DNA of 64,000 nucleotides from Geomonas oryzisoli (GTDB lineage: Bacteria; Desulfobacterota; Desulfuromonadia; Geobacterales; Geobacteraceae): contig NZ_CP076723.1 of the NCBI RefSeq assembly GCF_018986915.1, positions 1-64,000 of the forward strand, in the 5' to 3' direction. Of the stretch, positions 33,535-42,783 are shown piece after piece. The position numbers were made by a program, and so were the translations under genes. The stretch's first letter is position 1; each line of letters begins with the position of its first letter. The notes under the pieces were generated by a model, which made no database searches, was not told where the DNA came from, and saw only the letters and a program-made list of their open reading frames with translations.

Positions 33535-36500
33535 ATGATCACCCTGTCGCCCTCGATGAGGATCGGAAGCGGGGCCGGCGGGCTGAAGGGGTGCTGCTCC
33601 GCCTCAAAGAGCTCGCGCTCCCTGGCGAGCACCCGGTTCGCCTCGGCGGTGTACCCCGCCTTGTCCTTGGATTTCTGCAGCGGGTGGTCGCGGAACCCGG
33701 CGATGGGGATATCCACCGAGTAGAGGCGGGCGCTCCTGAAGAAGCGGGCCCACAGCTCGAGGTCCGCGGCGAGGGCGAGCCCCTTCTGGATGTAGGCGCC
33801 GCTTCTCTGCCACAGGCCGCGCCGCCAGAACGTCCCTTCCTGCTGGATCAGCTCCTGGTCCTCGAGGTACTTGGCGCGGGAATTCATGGGGAGAAAGGAG
33901 CAGACGTGCTTTTGCCGGCCGCTCTCGTCGAAGCTGTTGGGTCTCCCCATCAGCCATTCCACCTCCGGGTGCTCCATGAAGATGCGGGCGACCACGCTGA
34001 AGACGCCGGGGTGGAACATGTCGTCGGCGTTGAGCCAGGCCATGATCTCGCCGGTGCTCCGGTTCAGCCCCTCCTCGATGGCGCTGTACTGCCCGTCGTC
34101 CGGGGCGCTGCGCCAGTAGGCGATGCGGCTTTGGTACCGCTTCAGGATCTCGACGGTGTCGTCCGTGCTCCCGCCGTCCATGACGATCAGTTCCAGGTTC
34201 GGGTAGTTCTGGGACAGGATCGAGTCGAGGCACGCCTCCAGGTAGCAGCCGTAGTTGTAGGAGGGGACCACGACGGAGATGCGCGGCATGGGGCGCTGGG
34301 AGGTCGCGGGGCGCGGCGCGGCGGAGGGGGCGCCCCCCACCTCGATCACCTGGTGCGGGTAGTCCCCCATAAGTTCCGGGCGCCACCCCCAGGCGGGCTC
34401 GCCCGGCAGCGGTTTCCAGAGCTCGGAGGACTCGGCGAAGATGCGGATCCGGTCCGACCCGGTCGCCAGCGTCTCCCTGACGGCCTGCTCCAGGACCCGG
34501 GGGTCCACGTCCTTGACGCAGTGCGAGCGCCCGTACCTGCAGCCCCAGTTGCAGAAGAAGCAGGCCAGCGGCAGGCAGGCCACCGAGGTGAGCGGGGTGT
34601 AGGGCATGAAACGCCCGAAGTGCCCCCCCCCCACCAGGATCACGTTGGGGGTGCCGACCGCGCAGGCTATGTGGGCGTTGCCGGTCTCGGCGCCGACCGC
34701 CAGGCGGCAGCGCCTGAGGAGCGCCGCGGTCTGGCGCAGGGTCAGCTTGCCGCTCAGGTTGATGCCAGGGGCCTGCGCCTCGACGAGGTTCAGTTGGTTC
34801 AGGTCGTAATCCGCCGCCGCTCCCAGGGCAAGGAGGGTGTATCCCCCTTCGCGGCAGACGCCGGCGAGAGCCTTACCGTAATGGCCGTAGGTGCGCAGCA
34901 TGGACTGGGCGCCGGCGAAGAGTGCGATGCAGCGTTCGGCGGCGAGCCCCTGCTGCCGGAAGAAGTCGTCGGCGAAGCGCTCGTCGGCCTCGCTGGTCCA
35001 GATGACCGGGCCCAGGGGGGGAGCCTCGATCCCCAGGCCGCGCAGGAAGTCGCGGTGCCGCTCAAGCTCCGGCTTCAACTCGCCGGGCGAGGCGATGAGC
35101 CGGGTGTAGTGGCGGTTGGTCTCCTGCCGCTCCTGTTCCGAGATGTTGCAGGTGTCCCCCTGGAGCGCGATTTTCTCCGGCGCACCGCTGCCGATGGCGA
35201 ACAGGTCGTAGAGCGGGTCGCGGGAGTAGATCGAGTTCAAGAGGAGATCGGCCCCCACCCCCTGCAGCTTCTTGACGATCAGCATGCGGTAGTCGTCGCT
35301 TTCGTGCGCCTGGCGCAGTTCGAAGGTGATCACCTGGTCGACCAGGGGGCAGGCCTCGTAAAGTTCGGCTATGTGCTGCTGGCACAACACCGTGATGCTT
35401 GCCTGCGGGTACTTCGACTTCACATGGGGGAGCATGGAAGAGGCAAGGACGTTGTCGCCGATGGAATCGGCGCGCAGCCAGAGAATCCGCTGCGGCGTCT
35501 GCGGCGTGAAGTAGGCGATGCAGAAGCCGAACTTCTCGCGCGACGACACCACGATCTTGAAGCGCGGGTCCTTTTGCATCTGGCGGAAGCTCTCGTGGTG
35601 CTTTATGTGGTAGATGTCGTCCAGCGCCACGAAGCAGGGTCCCTCGAGCTTCTGGATCAGGTAGTTGAACTCCACGTTCCCCATGTGGCCGCCGCTGTCC
35701 AGGAGCACGAAGTCCGGGCGGTTGTCGAACTCGGCAAGGCAGGCGCCGAGCAGGTCCTCGGGGACGCCGGAGAAGTCGGTTTCCTTGTAGTACAGGAGGG
35801 CACGCTGGTGCTCCTGGTGGTCGATGAAGACGTCGTCGAAGTCGAGCTGCTCCAGGTTGCGGACGTACTTTTTCTCGATCTCCTGGTAGGTCGGCAGGAA
35901 GGCGCGCGGCGTCGAGATGCCGTTTAGGAGCCTGACATGGGGCAAAAGCCCGCTTCGCCTCAGGTTTTCCCTGGCGATGGCGTGGTTTTGCGGGTTGCAC
36001 TCGATGGAGAAGAAGGTCGCGTCAATTCCTTGCTGCTTCAGCGTCGAGGTGATGACGCGGGTGGTCCCTTCGCCGTGGTAGGTGCCGGTTTCGATGATCT
36101 TCTTCGGGCGGTGCTCCCTGAAGATCTGGGCGATGCTTCCCGCGAAGTCCGAGTCGGTTCCTACCTTGGTAAGGTCGAGGTCCTCCTGGTGCTCCCCGGC
36201 GATCTTGAAGCGCCCCTTCCCTTTCCCGGCGGCCGCCGCCTCGCGCCTGGCGTTCTGGATGTAATCGCGCATGTCCTCGGGATGGGTGCCGGAAAAGGGA
36301 AGCGTTTTGGAATTGCGGTCGCCGGTCCAGACCGGGTAGCGCGCCTCGATCTCCCGGGCGTTCTCCGGGGTCCACTTCAGGAAGCACTCCCGGTACCACT
36401 CGTTGAGGTCGATGCGCCACCCTTCGCCCCAGCCGTAGCGGTTGTACAGTTCGATCTTCTGCTGCACCTGGGAGTCGAGCACGTAGCTGTAGTGGTAGAT

Positions 36501-38228
36501 GATGACCCCCATGGCGCGGGTCACCTTGCCGCCGATCAGCTCCATCTGTTCGGTGCTCTTCTCCTCGCCGGGCCAGACCAGGGTGGGGGGGCGGTGGCTG
36601 GTGAAGCGGGCGCCCGGCACGTACTTGAACAGGCGGCGGTAGTGGCAGCCGGTCTCGAAGAACTGCTGCGAGACGAAGATGGTGTCGACCCCCTTCCAGA
36701 AGTTGTCCGGGATGAAGTTCACCTGGGTGATGGAAGGGGTCTGCTCCAAAAGCGACTTGATGGTGGCCAGGTCCTCGCGCTTGTAGATCTCGTCGGAGTC
36801 GACCAGCCAGACGTAGTTGCCGGTGACGAGCTCCAGCGCCGCGTTCTGCATGTGCACCTTTTCCGGCCAAAGCCCCTGGATCAGGCGCAGCTTGCCCTGC
36901 GGGTCGGGGCGGTTCTTCAGGTACTGCACCGTGCCGTCGCGGGAGCTGCCGTCGGCGTTCGCGGCGAAACTGCAGCTCTGCACCGCCCCCTCGACCACGA
37001 TGATCTCGTGGGCGATGTCGTACAGCGCGTTGATGCAGTACTCCAGGAAGGGCATGCCGTTCAGCACGATGATCACGAAGCTCAGTCGGACCTCGCCGCG
37101 CGCCTCGGGCGGGCCCGGTTGCACGGACTCACCGCGCTCCGGGACGCCCTGCGCGGCGCGGGGGACGGCCGCGGTGGAGGGCGCCGACGGTTGCCGGTCC
37201 GCCTGCCGGGCGAGCTCCAGGCAGCGCTGCAGCGCCCGGTCGATGCTCTCCTTGTCGGGGTAGAAGAAGCGGGCCCGGTTCAGGTTGTGGACGATCTCGG
37301 TGAGGTAGAAGTTGCGGCCGACGGGGTCGGCGACGCCGGAGGGATCCACCTGCAGGAGGCGCTGCTCGGTCTCGGCGCGGAACTGCCCGCCGAAGACGTG
37401 GTTCAGCATCTGCACCGCCGCCGGGAGGAGCGCCCCCTGCTGCTCGGCGGGGAGCCCCGAGTCGGCGATCATGGTGAGGTATTCGTACCCCATGTTGAGC
37501 CACGGGGTGATGGTCTCCAGTTTGTGGCCGCGGGGCTGTACGATCAGCTCCATCCAGCGGTCGGTGCCGTCGTCGGTCGCGGAGGGGGGACGCATGGCGT
37601 AGCGGTGGAAGGTGGTCCCCCCAAGCTGCAGGACGTGCCCCAAAAGGCCGATCTCGTTGATGAAGATCAGGTCGCCCCCGATGGTCCGTCTGTGCCGTTT
37701 CGACTTCCTGAGCACCTCGGAGCGGAACACCCCGTAGAACATGCAGGCGTTTTTGACCACTGCGGAGAAGATCGCCTGGAAGCGCTGCAGCAGGTCGAGC
37801 CCGCGGGTGTCCAGGGCGTCGAACAGCTCGGTTTGCTCCCGGTCGTGGTAGTCGTGGCGCACGGTCTTGCTGTAGCACAGTACCAGTTCGGGGTCGGCCT
37901 CCAGCGCCGCGACGCAGCTCTCGATGTAGTCGGCGTCGAAGCAGTCGTGGCCGTTGCACCACATGAAGTACTCCCCGGAACTGAGGTTGAAGAGGAGCTC
38001 GTGGTTGGCCAGGGAGCCCAGGTTGCGGCGCTGGCTCATGAAGCTGATGCGGCTGTCCTTTTGCACGTACTCGCGGCAGATCTCCGCGGTGCCGTCCTGC
38101 GAGCAGTCGTCCGAGACCAGGATCTCGAGGTTCTGGTGGCTTTGGGCCAGGATGCAGTCCAGCGTGCGCCGCACGTGCTTTTCGTCGTTGTACAGCGCCA
38201 CGCCTATGGTGACCAGTGGTTGTTTCAT
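33531..38228 (-). CDS. Five-domain megaprotein: GT2 - GT2 - methyltransferase-like - GT9 - GT2
   Basis: 1565 aa. Domain order: GT2 at 1-320 (VTIGVALYNDEKHVRRTL; SDDCSQDGT); Pro/Ala linker; GT2-like at ~380-640 (LSFVIIVLNGMPFLEYCI; VDSDEIYKRED); SAM-methyltransferase-like fold at ~700-900 (KKIIETGTYHGEGTT; FFSIECNP; FVALDDIY); GT9/heptosyltransferase-like at ~910-1275 (ILWLRADSIGDNVLASSML; GAETGNAHIACAVGTPNVIL); C-terminal GT2 at ~1310-1565 (SVVVPSYNYGCYLEACLDS; NADDMFHPG). It is preceded by a 13-base gap and overlaps the next gene by four bases. Several transfer steps of one glycan may be linked in one chain; substrates unknown. Confidence 0.85.
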   Translation of the reverse strand: MKQPLVTIGVALYNDEKHVRRTLDCILAQSHQNLEILVSDDCSQDGTAEICREYVQKDSRISFMSQRRNLGSLANHELLFNLSSGEYFMWCNGHDCFDADYIESCVAALEADPELVLCYSKTVRHDYHDREQTELFDALDTRGLDLLQRFQAIFSAVVKNACMFYGVFRSEVLRKSKRHRRTIGGDLIFINEIGLLGHVLQLGGTTFHRYAMRPPSATDDGTDRWMELIVQPRGHKLETITPWLNMGYEYLTMIADSGLPAEQQGALLPAAVQMLNHVFGGQFRAETEQRLLQVDPSGVADPVGRNFYLTEIVHNLNRARFFYPDKESIDRALQRCLELARQADRQPSAPSTAAVPRAAQGVPERGESVQPGPPEARGEVRLSFVIIVLNGMPFLEYCINALYDIAHEIIVVEGAVQSCSFAANADGSSRDGTVQYLKNRPDPQGKLRLIQGLWPEKVHMQNAALELVTGNYVWLVDSDEIYKREDLATIKSLLEQTPSITQVNFIPDNFWKGVDTIFVSQQFFETGCHYRRLFKYVPGARFTSHRPPTLVWPGEEKSTEQMELIGGKVTRAMGVIIYHYSYVLDSQVQQKIELYNRYGWGEGWRIDLNEWYRECFLKWTPENAREIEARYPVWTGDRNSKTLPFSGTHPEDMRDYIQNARREAAAAGKGKGRFKIAGEHQEDLDLTKVGTDSDFAGSIAQIFREHRPKKIIETGTYHGEGTTRVITSTLKQQGIDATFFSIECNPQNHAIARENLRRSGLLPHVRLLNGISTPRAFLPTYQEIEKKYVRNLEQLDFDDVFIDHQEHQRALLYYKETDFSGVPEDLLGACLAEFDNRPDFVLLDSGGHMGNVEFNYLIQKLEGPCFVALDDIYHIKHHESFRQMQKDPRFKIVVSSREKFGFCIAYFTPQTPQRILWLRADSIGDNVLASSMLPHVKSKYPQASITVLCQQHIAELYEACPLVDQVITFELRQAHESDDYRMLIVKKLQGVGADLLLNSIYSRDPLYDLFAIGSGAPEKIALQGDTCNISEQERQETNRHYTRLIASPGELKPELERHRDFLRGLGIEAPPLGPVIWTSEADERFADDFFRQQGLAAERCIALFAGAQSMLRTYGHYGKALAGVCREGGYTLLALGAAADYDLNQLNLVEAQAPGINLSGKLTLRQTAALLRRCRLAVGAETGNAHIACAVGTPNVILVGGGHFGRFMPYTPLTSVACLPLACFFCNWGCRYGRSHCVKDVDPRVLEQAVRETLATGSDRIRIFAESSELWKPLPGEPAWGWRPELMGDYPHQVIEVGGAPSAAPRPATSQRPMPRISVVVPSYNYGCYLEACLDSILSQNYPNLELIVMDGGSTDDTVEILKRYQSRIAYWRSAPDDGQYSAIEEGLNRSTGEIMAWLNADDMFHPGVFSVVARIFMEHPEVEWLMGRPNSFDESGRQKHVCSFLPMNSRAKYLEDQELIQQEGTFWRRGLWQRSGAYIQKGLALAADLELWARFFRSARLYSVDIPIAGFRDHPLQKSKDKAGYTAEANRVLARERELFEAEQHPFSPPAPLPILIEGDRVIM

Positions 38229-38241
38229 GAAAAGGTCTCCG

Positions 38242-38991
38242 CTAGCCCTTGTGGACCAGGTACCCGGACGGGTTGCAGGTGAAAAGGAGTTTGTTCTCCA
38301 GGGGGTGGTCCACCTGGAACTCGGGGTGATGTTTCAGGAATTCAAGTACGGCGGTCTTCGGGTTGTTCCCCGGCCCCCACTCGCGGGTGCGGTGCTCCTG
38401 CTCCGGGATGTCCTCGACGATGGTGTCGCAGCAGACCAGGTACTGCCCCTTTCCCACGAAGGGGAAGTACGCGTTCAGCTCGTTCAGCACGTGCTCGTGG
38501 GTGTGGTAGGAGTCGAGGATCACCATTACCTCGCGGCACTCCCCCACGATGGAGCGGACCTTATCCAGGGTGGAGGCGTCGAGGGACGCCCCGTTGATCA
38601 GCTCCAGCCGCTGCGAGAGGCGGCCGTGGGAGGCGAGACGCTCCTTCAGGTCGGGCGGCATGTAGATGTCGACGCCGATGATCTTCTCCCCCCCGAGGAT
38701 CTCCATCAGCGTGGAGAAGAAGAGCATGGCGCCGCCCCAGGCGACGCCGATTTCCACGATGTACTTGGGGCGGGTCCGGTAGATGATCTCCTGCAGGGCG
38801 AACATGTCCTGGGGAAGGTTCAGGATGGGCTCCCCGAGCCAGGTGGTCTGGTGGATCCACCGGTGCTTGTCCGCCTCGACCAGCACCTCGAGGGCCTTTT
38901 GCCTGAGCCCCTGGTCCGCCGCCATCCCCGCCGCCGACTCGCGGCGCAACTCCTCGAACTCTTCTCTGGTGAACATCTTCTTTGCTGTCAC
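38242..38991 (-). CDS. CmcI-type SAM-dependent methyltransferase (cephalosporin hydroxylase family)
   Basis: 249 aa. The conserved block YIVEIGVAWGGAMLFFSTLME carries a SAM-binding-like motif, with GVDIYMPP, MVILDSYHTHEHVLNEL and YLVCCDTIVEDI as in CmcI/rhamnosyl O-methyltransferase relatives. It probably O-methylates a sugar. A GTG start at 38991 is preferred: GGAGG lies six bases upstream and it overlaps the preceding stop (GTGA); the ATG five codons on has no such spacing. Confidence 0.82.
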   Translation of the reverse strand: MTAKKMFTREEFEELRRESAAGMAADQGLRQKALEVLVEADKHRWIHQTTWLGEPILNLPQDMFALQEIIYRTRPKYIVEIGVAWGGAMLFFSTLMEILGGEKIIGVDIYMPPDLKERLASHGRLSQRLELINGASLDASTLDKVRSIVGECREVMVILDSYHTHEHVLNELNAYFPFVGKGQYLVCCDTIVEDIPEQEHRTREWGPGNNPKTAVLEFLKHHPEFQVDHPLENKLLFTCNPSGYLVHKG

Positions 38992-39929
38992 TGGTGACCT
39001 CCGGCATTTTTTAGCATGCCGACGGTATCGGCGATGCACGTGGCGATGCTTCCGGTCACCTGGAACCCCTTGCGGGCGAACTTGGCGTTGGAAACCTCGT
39101 AGGATAGCTGGTTCATGATGCGGGTATCGACGTAGGTGATCTCCAGGTCCGCGACGTGCGCCCTGATCCCCTCCACGATCTCGTTGACGGTGAGGTTGTC
39201 GGTCAGCACGTTGTAGACCCCGCGGTCGAAGATCCGGTCCCGGATGATCATGGTGAGCGCGCGGACCGCGTCGGAAAGCGCCAGGTAGGGGCGCTTTTGG
39301 TGCAGCGCCGTGGTCCAGACCGTGATCGGGGTCCCCATCACCGCCTGCCAGCAGAACTTGTTGACGGCGGTGTGAAAGCGCATGCCGGGGGAGATCCCGG
39401 CGATGGTGCCGAAGCGGCAGATGACGAAGTCGAGACCGGTTTCCCCCCCCAGCTGCCGCAAAAGCGCCTCCTCGGCGAGCTTGGACTCGGCGTAGGGGCT
39501 TTGCGGCTGCAGCTCCTCCTTGCCGCACTCCTCGTCCACCAGCTCCTTTTGGGTGCCGTAGACGCTGGTGGAGGAGAGGTAGACCAGGGGAGCGCCCGCC
39601 TCGCTGCAGGCCTTGGCGACCCGGGCGGTGCCGTTGTAGTTCACCTTTTTGACCAGCTCCTCCTTCTCGAAGCTGCTGGCGGCATCGGTGATGGCGGCCA
39701 GATGCACCACGGCGTCGGCCCCGGCGATATGGGGCGCCAGGTCCGCCTCCAGCACGTCCGCCTCGACGAAGCGGTAGCGCGCCCCGGAGGGGAGGTTGAA
39801 CAGGGAGCAGTAGCGCAGGGTGGCGAGATTGTCGATCATGACCACCTCTGCACCCGGGAAGGCCTCGGCGAACTCGCGGCAGAGGCGGGAGCCGATATGG
39901 CCCAGGGCACCGGTAACGACGATTTTCAC
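38988..39929 (-). CDS. NAD-dependent epimerase/dehydratase (extended SDR)
   Basis: 313 aa. Rossmann motif GALGHIGS at the N-terminus; VVHLAAITDAASS; a Ser region LSSTSVYG; catalytic YAESK; and RPYLALSDAVRAL. It acts on nucleotide sugars by 4-keto chemistry. Exact substrate unknown. It is separated from the next upstream gene by 39 bases and overlaps the downstream methyltransferase by four. Confidence 0.88.
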   Translation of the reverse strand: MKIVVTGALGHIGSRLCREFAEAFPGAEVVMIDNLATLRYCSLFNLPSGARYRFVEADVLEADLAPHIAGADAVVHLAAITDAASSFEKEELVKKVNYNGTARVAKACSEAGAPLVYLSSTSVYGTQKELVDEECGKEELQPQSPYAESKLAEEALLRQLGGETGLDFVICRFGTIAGISPGMRFHTAVNKFCWQAVMGTPITVWTTALHQKRPYLALSDAVRALTMIIRDRIFDRGVYNVLTDNLTVNEIVEGIRAHVADLEITYVDTRIMNQLSYEVSNAKFARKGFQVTGSIATCIADTVGMLKNAGGHQ

Positions 39930-39968
39930 TTGATCACCTCGTTGGTCGTTCGTGGCGGCTGAGCCGCC

Positions 39969-40973
39969 CTACAGGTAATGCGCCAGGCGCTCCGCGTAAT
40001 ACTCCTTGGTGCGCCTGAGCCCTTCGGGGAGCGACACCATCGGCCGCCACCCGGTGAGATCCTTGAACTTCGCGTTGCTGATCACCGCATCCCCGACGTC
40101 GATCGCCTTGCGCCCCTTGGGCCAATCCACGAAGCGGGTGGAGCCGGAGCCCAGGTGCTCGACGGTGGCGCGGGCGACGTCGCCGACCGAGTAGTGCTCG
40201 TCGGAGACGGCGAAGTAGGTCTGCCCCGCGGTTTCCTCGTGCAGCGCGGCGCAGATGAGGGCGTCGGCCGCGTCACCCACGTAGAGCACGTTCCTGAGCT
40301 GCCTGCCGTCACCGAAGATGGTGATCTCCTTTCCCTGCAGCGCGACCCCGATGAAGAAGTTGTTGAAGGTGAAGTCGCTGGAGTGGATGGCGGCGCGCGG
40401 GCCGTAGACGTTGGGGAGCCGCACCACCGTGACCGGGATGCGGTGCGCCGAGTAGTAGATCAGGGCGTACTTCTCCGAGGCGCACTTGTTGGCCGAGTAG
40501 ATGTCGGTGGGGAACTCGGGGTGGCTCTCGTCGGCCGGCTGGTAGTGCAGCTTGCCGAGCTGGGTCGTGGTGCCGATGTGGATGAAGCGTATCGTCTTGT
40601 TGTAGCGGCGGGCGGCCTCCAGGAGGTTGATCACGCCGCGGCTGTTGGCGTCCAGGTTGAGCCAGGGCTCGCGCATGGAGAAGGGGTGCGAGGTGGAGGC
40701 GGCGCAGTTGAACAGGATGTCCTTCCCCATGATGCACTCGGCCAGCCGGTCGAAATTGAGGATGTCGTGCAGGCGGAGCTCGATGCGCCCCTTGACGTCC
40801 TGCACGTTGTACAGGTTCCCCCCGGAGTTGGGGTCCAGGCAGTCGAAGACGGTGACCTGCGCCCCCAGCTCGAGGCAGCGGTGCGCGAGGTTGCTGCCGA
40901 TGAAGCCGAGGCCGCCGGTGATCAGCACGTTTTTGCCGTCCATGCGCGGCATGGTGAAGCATTGTTGACACAT
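39969..40973 (-). CDS. NAD-dependent nucleotide-sugar epimerase/dehydratase (extended SDR)
   Basis: 334 aa. NVLITGGLGFIGSNLAHRCLELGAQVTVFD gives the dinucleotide-binding type; catalytic YSANK follows IHIGTTTQLG; substrate-side motif VVRLPNVYGPRA; RNVLYVGDAADAL. It resembles UDP-glucose 4-epimerase or CDP-paratose epimerase relatives. The start MCQQCFTMPRMDGK was chosen because AAAGGAGCGTCAC precedes it. A Cys-x-x-Cys near the N-terminus is unusual. It is one of two SDR enzymes in the operon, so two different sugar conversions are likely. Confidence 0.88.
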   Translation of the reverse strand: MCQQCFTMPRMDGKNVLITGGLGFIGSNLAHRCLELGAQVTVFDCLDPNSGGNLYNVQDVKGRIELRLHDILNFDRLAECIMGKDILFNCAASTSHPFSMREPWLNLDANSRGVINLLEAARRYNKTIRFIHIGTTTQLGKLHYQPADESHPEFPTDIYSANKCASEKYALIYYSAHRIPVTVVRLPNVYGPRAAIHSSDFTFNNFFIGVALQGKEITIFGDGRQLRNVLYVGDAADALICAALHEETAGQTYFAVSDEHYSVGDVARATVEHLGSGSTRFVDWPKGRKAIDVGDAVISNAKFKDLTGWRPMVSLPEGLRRTKEYYAERLAHYL

Positions 40974-40987
40974 GTGACGCTCCTTTG

Positions 40988-42103
40988 TCAGCGGCCGAGT
41001 ATCTCGCGGACCGCGTTGCACTGCGCGTCGATCTGGTCGTCGGTCAGGTTCATGGCGCAGGAGAGGTTGATGCCCCGCTCCGAGATGTCGTAGGCGGTCC
41101 GGTTCAGGGACTGGTACCTTTCCTTGGCGCCGGGGAAGGCCGGCAGCGACGAGAGCGGGTAGAAGAAGGGGCGGCTGGGCATGCCGCGCTCCTCGATGCC
41201 GCGCATCACCTCGGCCTTGGTGATGCCGTGGCTCTTGCCGAAGACGAGGGCGGTGGTCCAGGCGCCGTTGATCACGTAGTCCGGTTCGTTGTTGAACTGC
41301 AGGTCGTCGATGTCCTTGAGCCGATCCCGGTAGGCCGCGAGGAGCTCGCGCTTTTTCCCCACCAGCTCCTCGATGCGCTGGAACTGGGCGTACCCCAGTG
41401 CCGCCTGGAGGTTGAAGGGCATGTACTTGTAGGTCACCTCGGTGTTGAAATAGGCGATGCCCGGGGCGCGGCCGTGGTCCCTGAGGAACATGCAGCGCTC
41501 GTAGAGCTTGTCGTCGTCGAGAAGGAGCATCCCCCCCTCACCGGTGGTGATGGTCTTGGTGCGGTGGAAGCTGAACACGCTCCCCACCCCGAACTTGCCG
41601 GCGCGGGTCCCCTTGTAGACCGACCCGAGCGCCTCGGCGGCGTCCTCGACCAGCGGGATGCCGTGCTCTTCGGCGATGGCGCGCAGCTCGTCCATGAGCG
41701 GCATGTTGCCGTAGAGGTCGACGGCTATGATGGCCTTGGTCTTCGGGGTGATGCTTTTTCGCACCGACTCCGGGTCGAGGCACCAGTTCTCCGGCTCGAT
41801 GTCGCAGAAGACCGGGGTGGCGCGCAGGTAGCGGATCGGGGCGGCGGTGGCGATCCAGGTGCATTCCGGCACGATCACCTCGTCGCCGTCGGCGATGCCG
41901 AGCCCGGTGAGGAGCAGGTGGATGGCCGTGGTGCAGTTGGGGGTCATGATGCCGTACTTGCGGCCGTGGTAGGCGGCGAACTCCTTCTGGAAGGTTTCCA
42001 CGTAGTGGTAGGCGTTCTCGTACCAGCCGTTGCGCATGGCGTCGGTGACCACCTCGATCTCGTGCTCGGTAATCCAGGGGCCTGCCATGAAGAGCTGTTT
42101 CAT
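40988..42103 (-). CDS. DegT/DnrJ/EryC1 family sugar aminotransferase
   Basis: 371 aa. PLP-dependent fold: PNCTTAIHLLLTGLGI, DEVIVPECTWIATAAPI, LVEDAAEALGS, and the Schiff-base Lys near residue 182 in FHRTKTITTGEGG. It converts a keto sugar nucleotide to an amino sugar. The start at 42103 overlaps the acyltransferase stop by four bases, a pairing (aminotransferase plus PglD-like acetyltransferase) common in N-acetylated dideoxy-sugar synthesis. Confidence 0.92.
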   Translation of the reverse strand: MKQLFMAGPWITEHEIEVVTDAMRNGWYENAYHYVETFQKEFAAYHGRKYGIMTPNCTTAIHLLLTGLGIADGDEVIVPECTWIATAAPIRYLRATPVFCDIEPENWCLDPESVRKSITPKTKAIIAVDLYGNMPLMDELRAIAEEHGIPLVEDAAEALGSVYKGTRAGKFGVGSVFSFHRTKTITTGEGGMLLLDDDKLYERCMFLRDHGRAPGIAYFNTEVTYKYMPFNLQAALGYAQFQRIEELVGKKRELLAAYRDRLKDIDDLQFNNEPDYVINGAWTTALVFGKSHGITKAEVMRGIEERGMPSRPFFYPLSSLPAFPGAKERYQSLNRTAYDISERGINLSCAMNLTDDQIDAQCNAVREILGR

Positions 42104-42783
42104 TTCGGGTTCCTCTCGCTTTTCGTGATCGGGCGCGCCGGCACTCCCACCGCCGTCGCCCCGTCGGGTATATCCCTCGTTACCACGGCGCCGGCTCCCA
42201 CGATGGCGTCCGCCCCGATGGTGAGCCTGGGGAGCACCGTGGCTCCGGCGCAGACCCAGGCGGCTTGCCCGAGGCGGACCAGGCCGCACAGCGTCGCGCC
42301 GGGCGCGACCTCGGCGCCGTCCTCGAGGACGTCCTCGTGGTCGACGCTCGCCTTGGTGTTGATGATGCAGCAGCGCCCCAGGCGCGCCTCGGCGAGCACG
42401 ATGGCGCCGGCCGAGATCTGCGCCCCCTCGCCGATCACCGCGCTTTCGTCGATGAAGGCGGTGGGGTGGGCGAAGGAGACCGGGACCAGCCCGAGCCCCT
42501 TGAGGCGGTCGTGTATGGCCAGGCGGGCGCGCCCGTGGGGGTTGCCGATGGTGACGCTGAAGCCGATTTCCGCTCCTCCCTGCTGCGCCAGCCAGTTGGG
42601 GAGTTCCGCTCCGGGGTATATGGGGGTGCCGGGAAAGGGGGATGGGAGTCCGGGGGTGTCGTCGAACACCGCCACCACGCGCGCGCCGTACTGCTCGATG
42701 ATTGGGCGCGCGATCTTCGCTTGACCCGTTCCGCCGTACAGGATCACAGACGGCGGGAATGTGTTGACCGGAACCATGTGCAT
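42100..42783 (-). CDS. PglD-family sugar O/N-acyltransferase (left-handed beta helix)
   Basis: 227 aa. The N-terminal PglD-type domain (SVILYGGTGQAKIARPIIEQYGARVVAVFDD in type) is followed by hexapeptide repeats (AVIGEGAQISAGAIVLAEARLG; VCAGATVLPRLTIGADAIVGAGAVVTRDI in type). The likely reaction is acetyl-CoA-dependent acetylation of the amino sugar made by the overlapping DegT enzyme. Start ATG 42783 has AGGAGGGTG six bases upstream; an ATG two codons later is possible. Confidence 0.9.
   Translation of the reverse strand: MHMVPVNTFPPSVILYGGTGQAKIARPIIEQYGARVVAVFDDTPGLPSPFPGTPIYPGAELPNWLAQQGGAEIGFSVTIGNPHGRARLAIHDRLKGLGLVPVSFAHPTAFIDESAVIGEGAQISAGAIVLAEARLGRCCIINTKASVDHEDVLEDGAEVAPGATLCGLVRLGQAAWVCAGATVLPRLTIGADAIVGAGAVVTRDIPDGATAVGVPARPITKSERNPK

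Noticed and set aside
30154-33723. Very long open frame (about 1190 codons) on the + strand opposite the triple-GT2 gene
   Set aside because: It is the antisense shadow of a high-GC gene. The minus-strand product has clear GT2 and TPR motifs and coupled starts; the + product is low-complexity Val/Gly/Arg/Leu-rich with no family motif.
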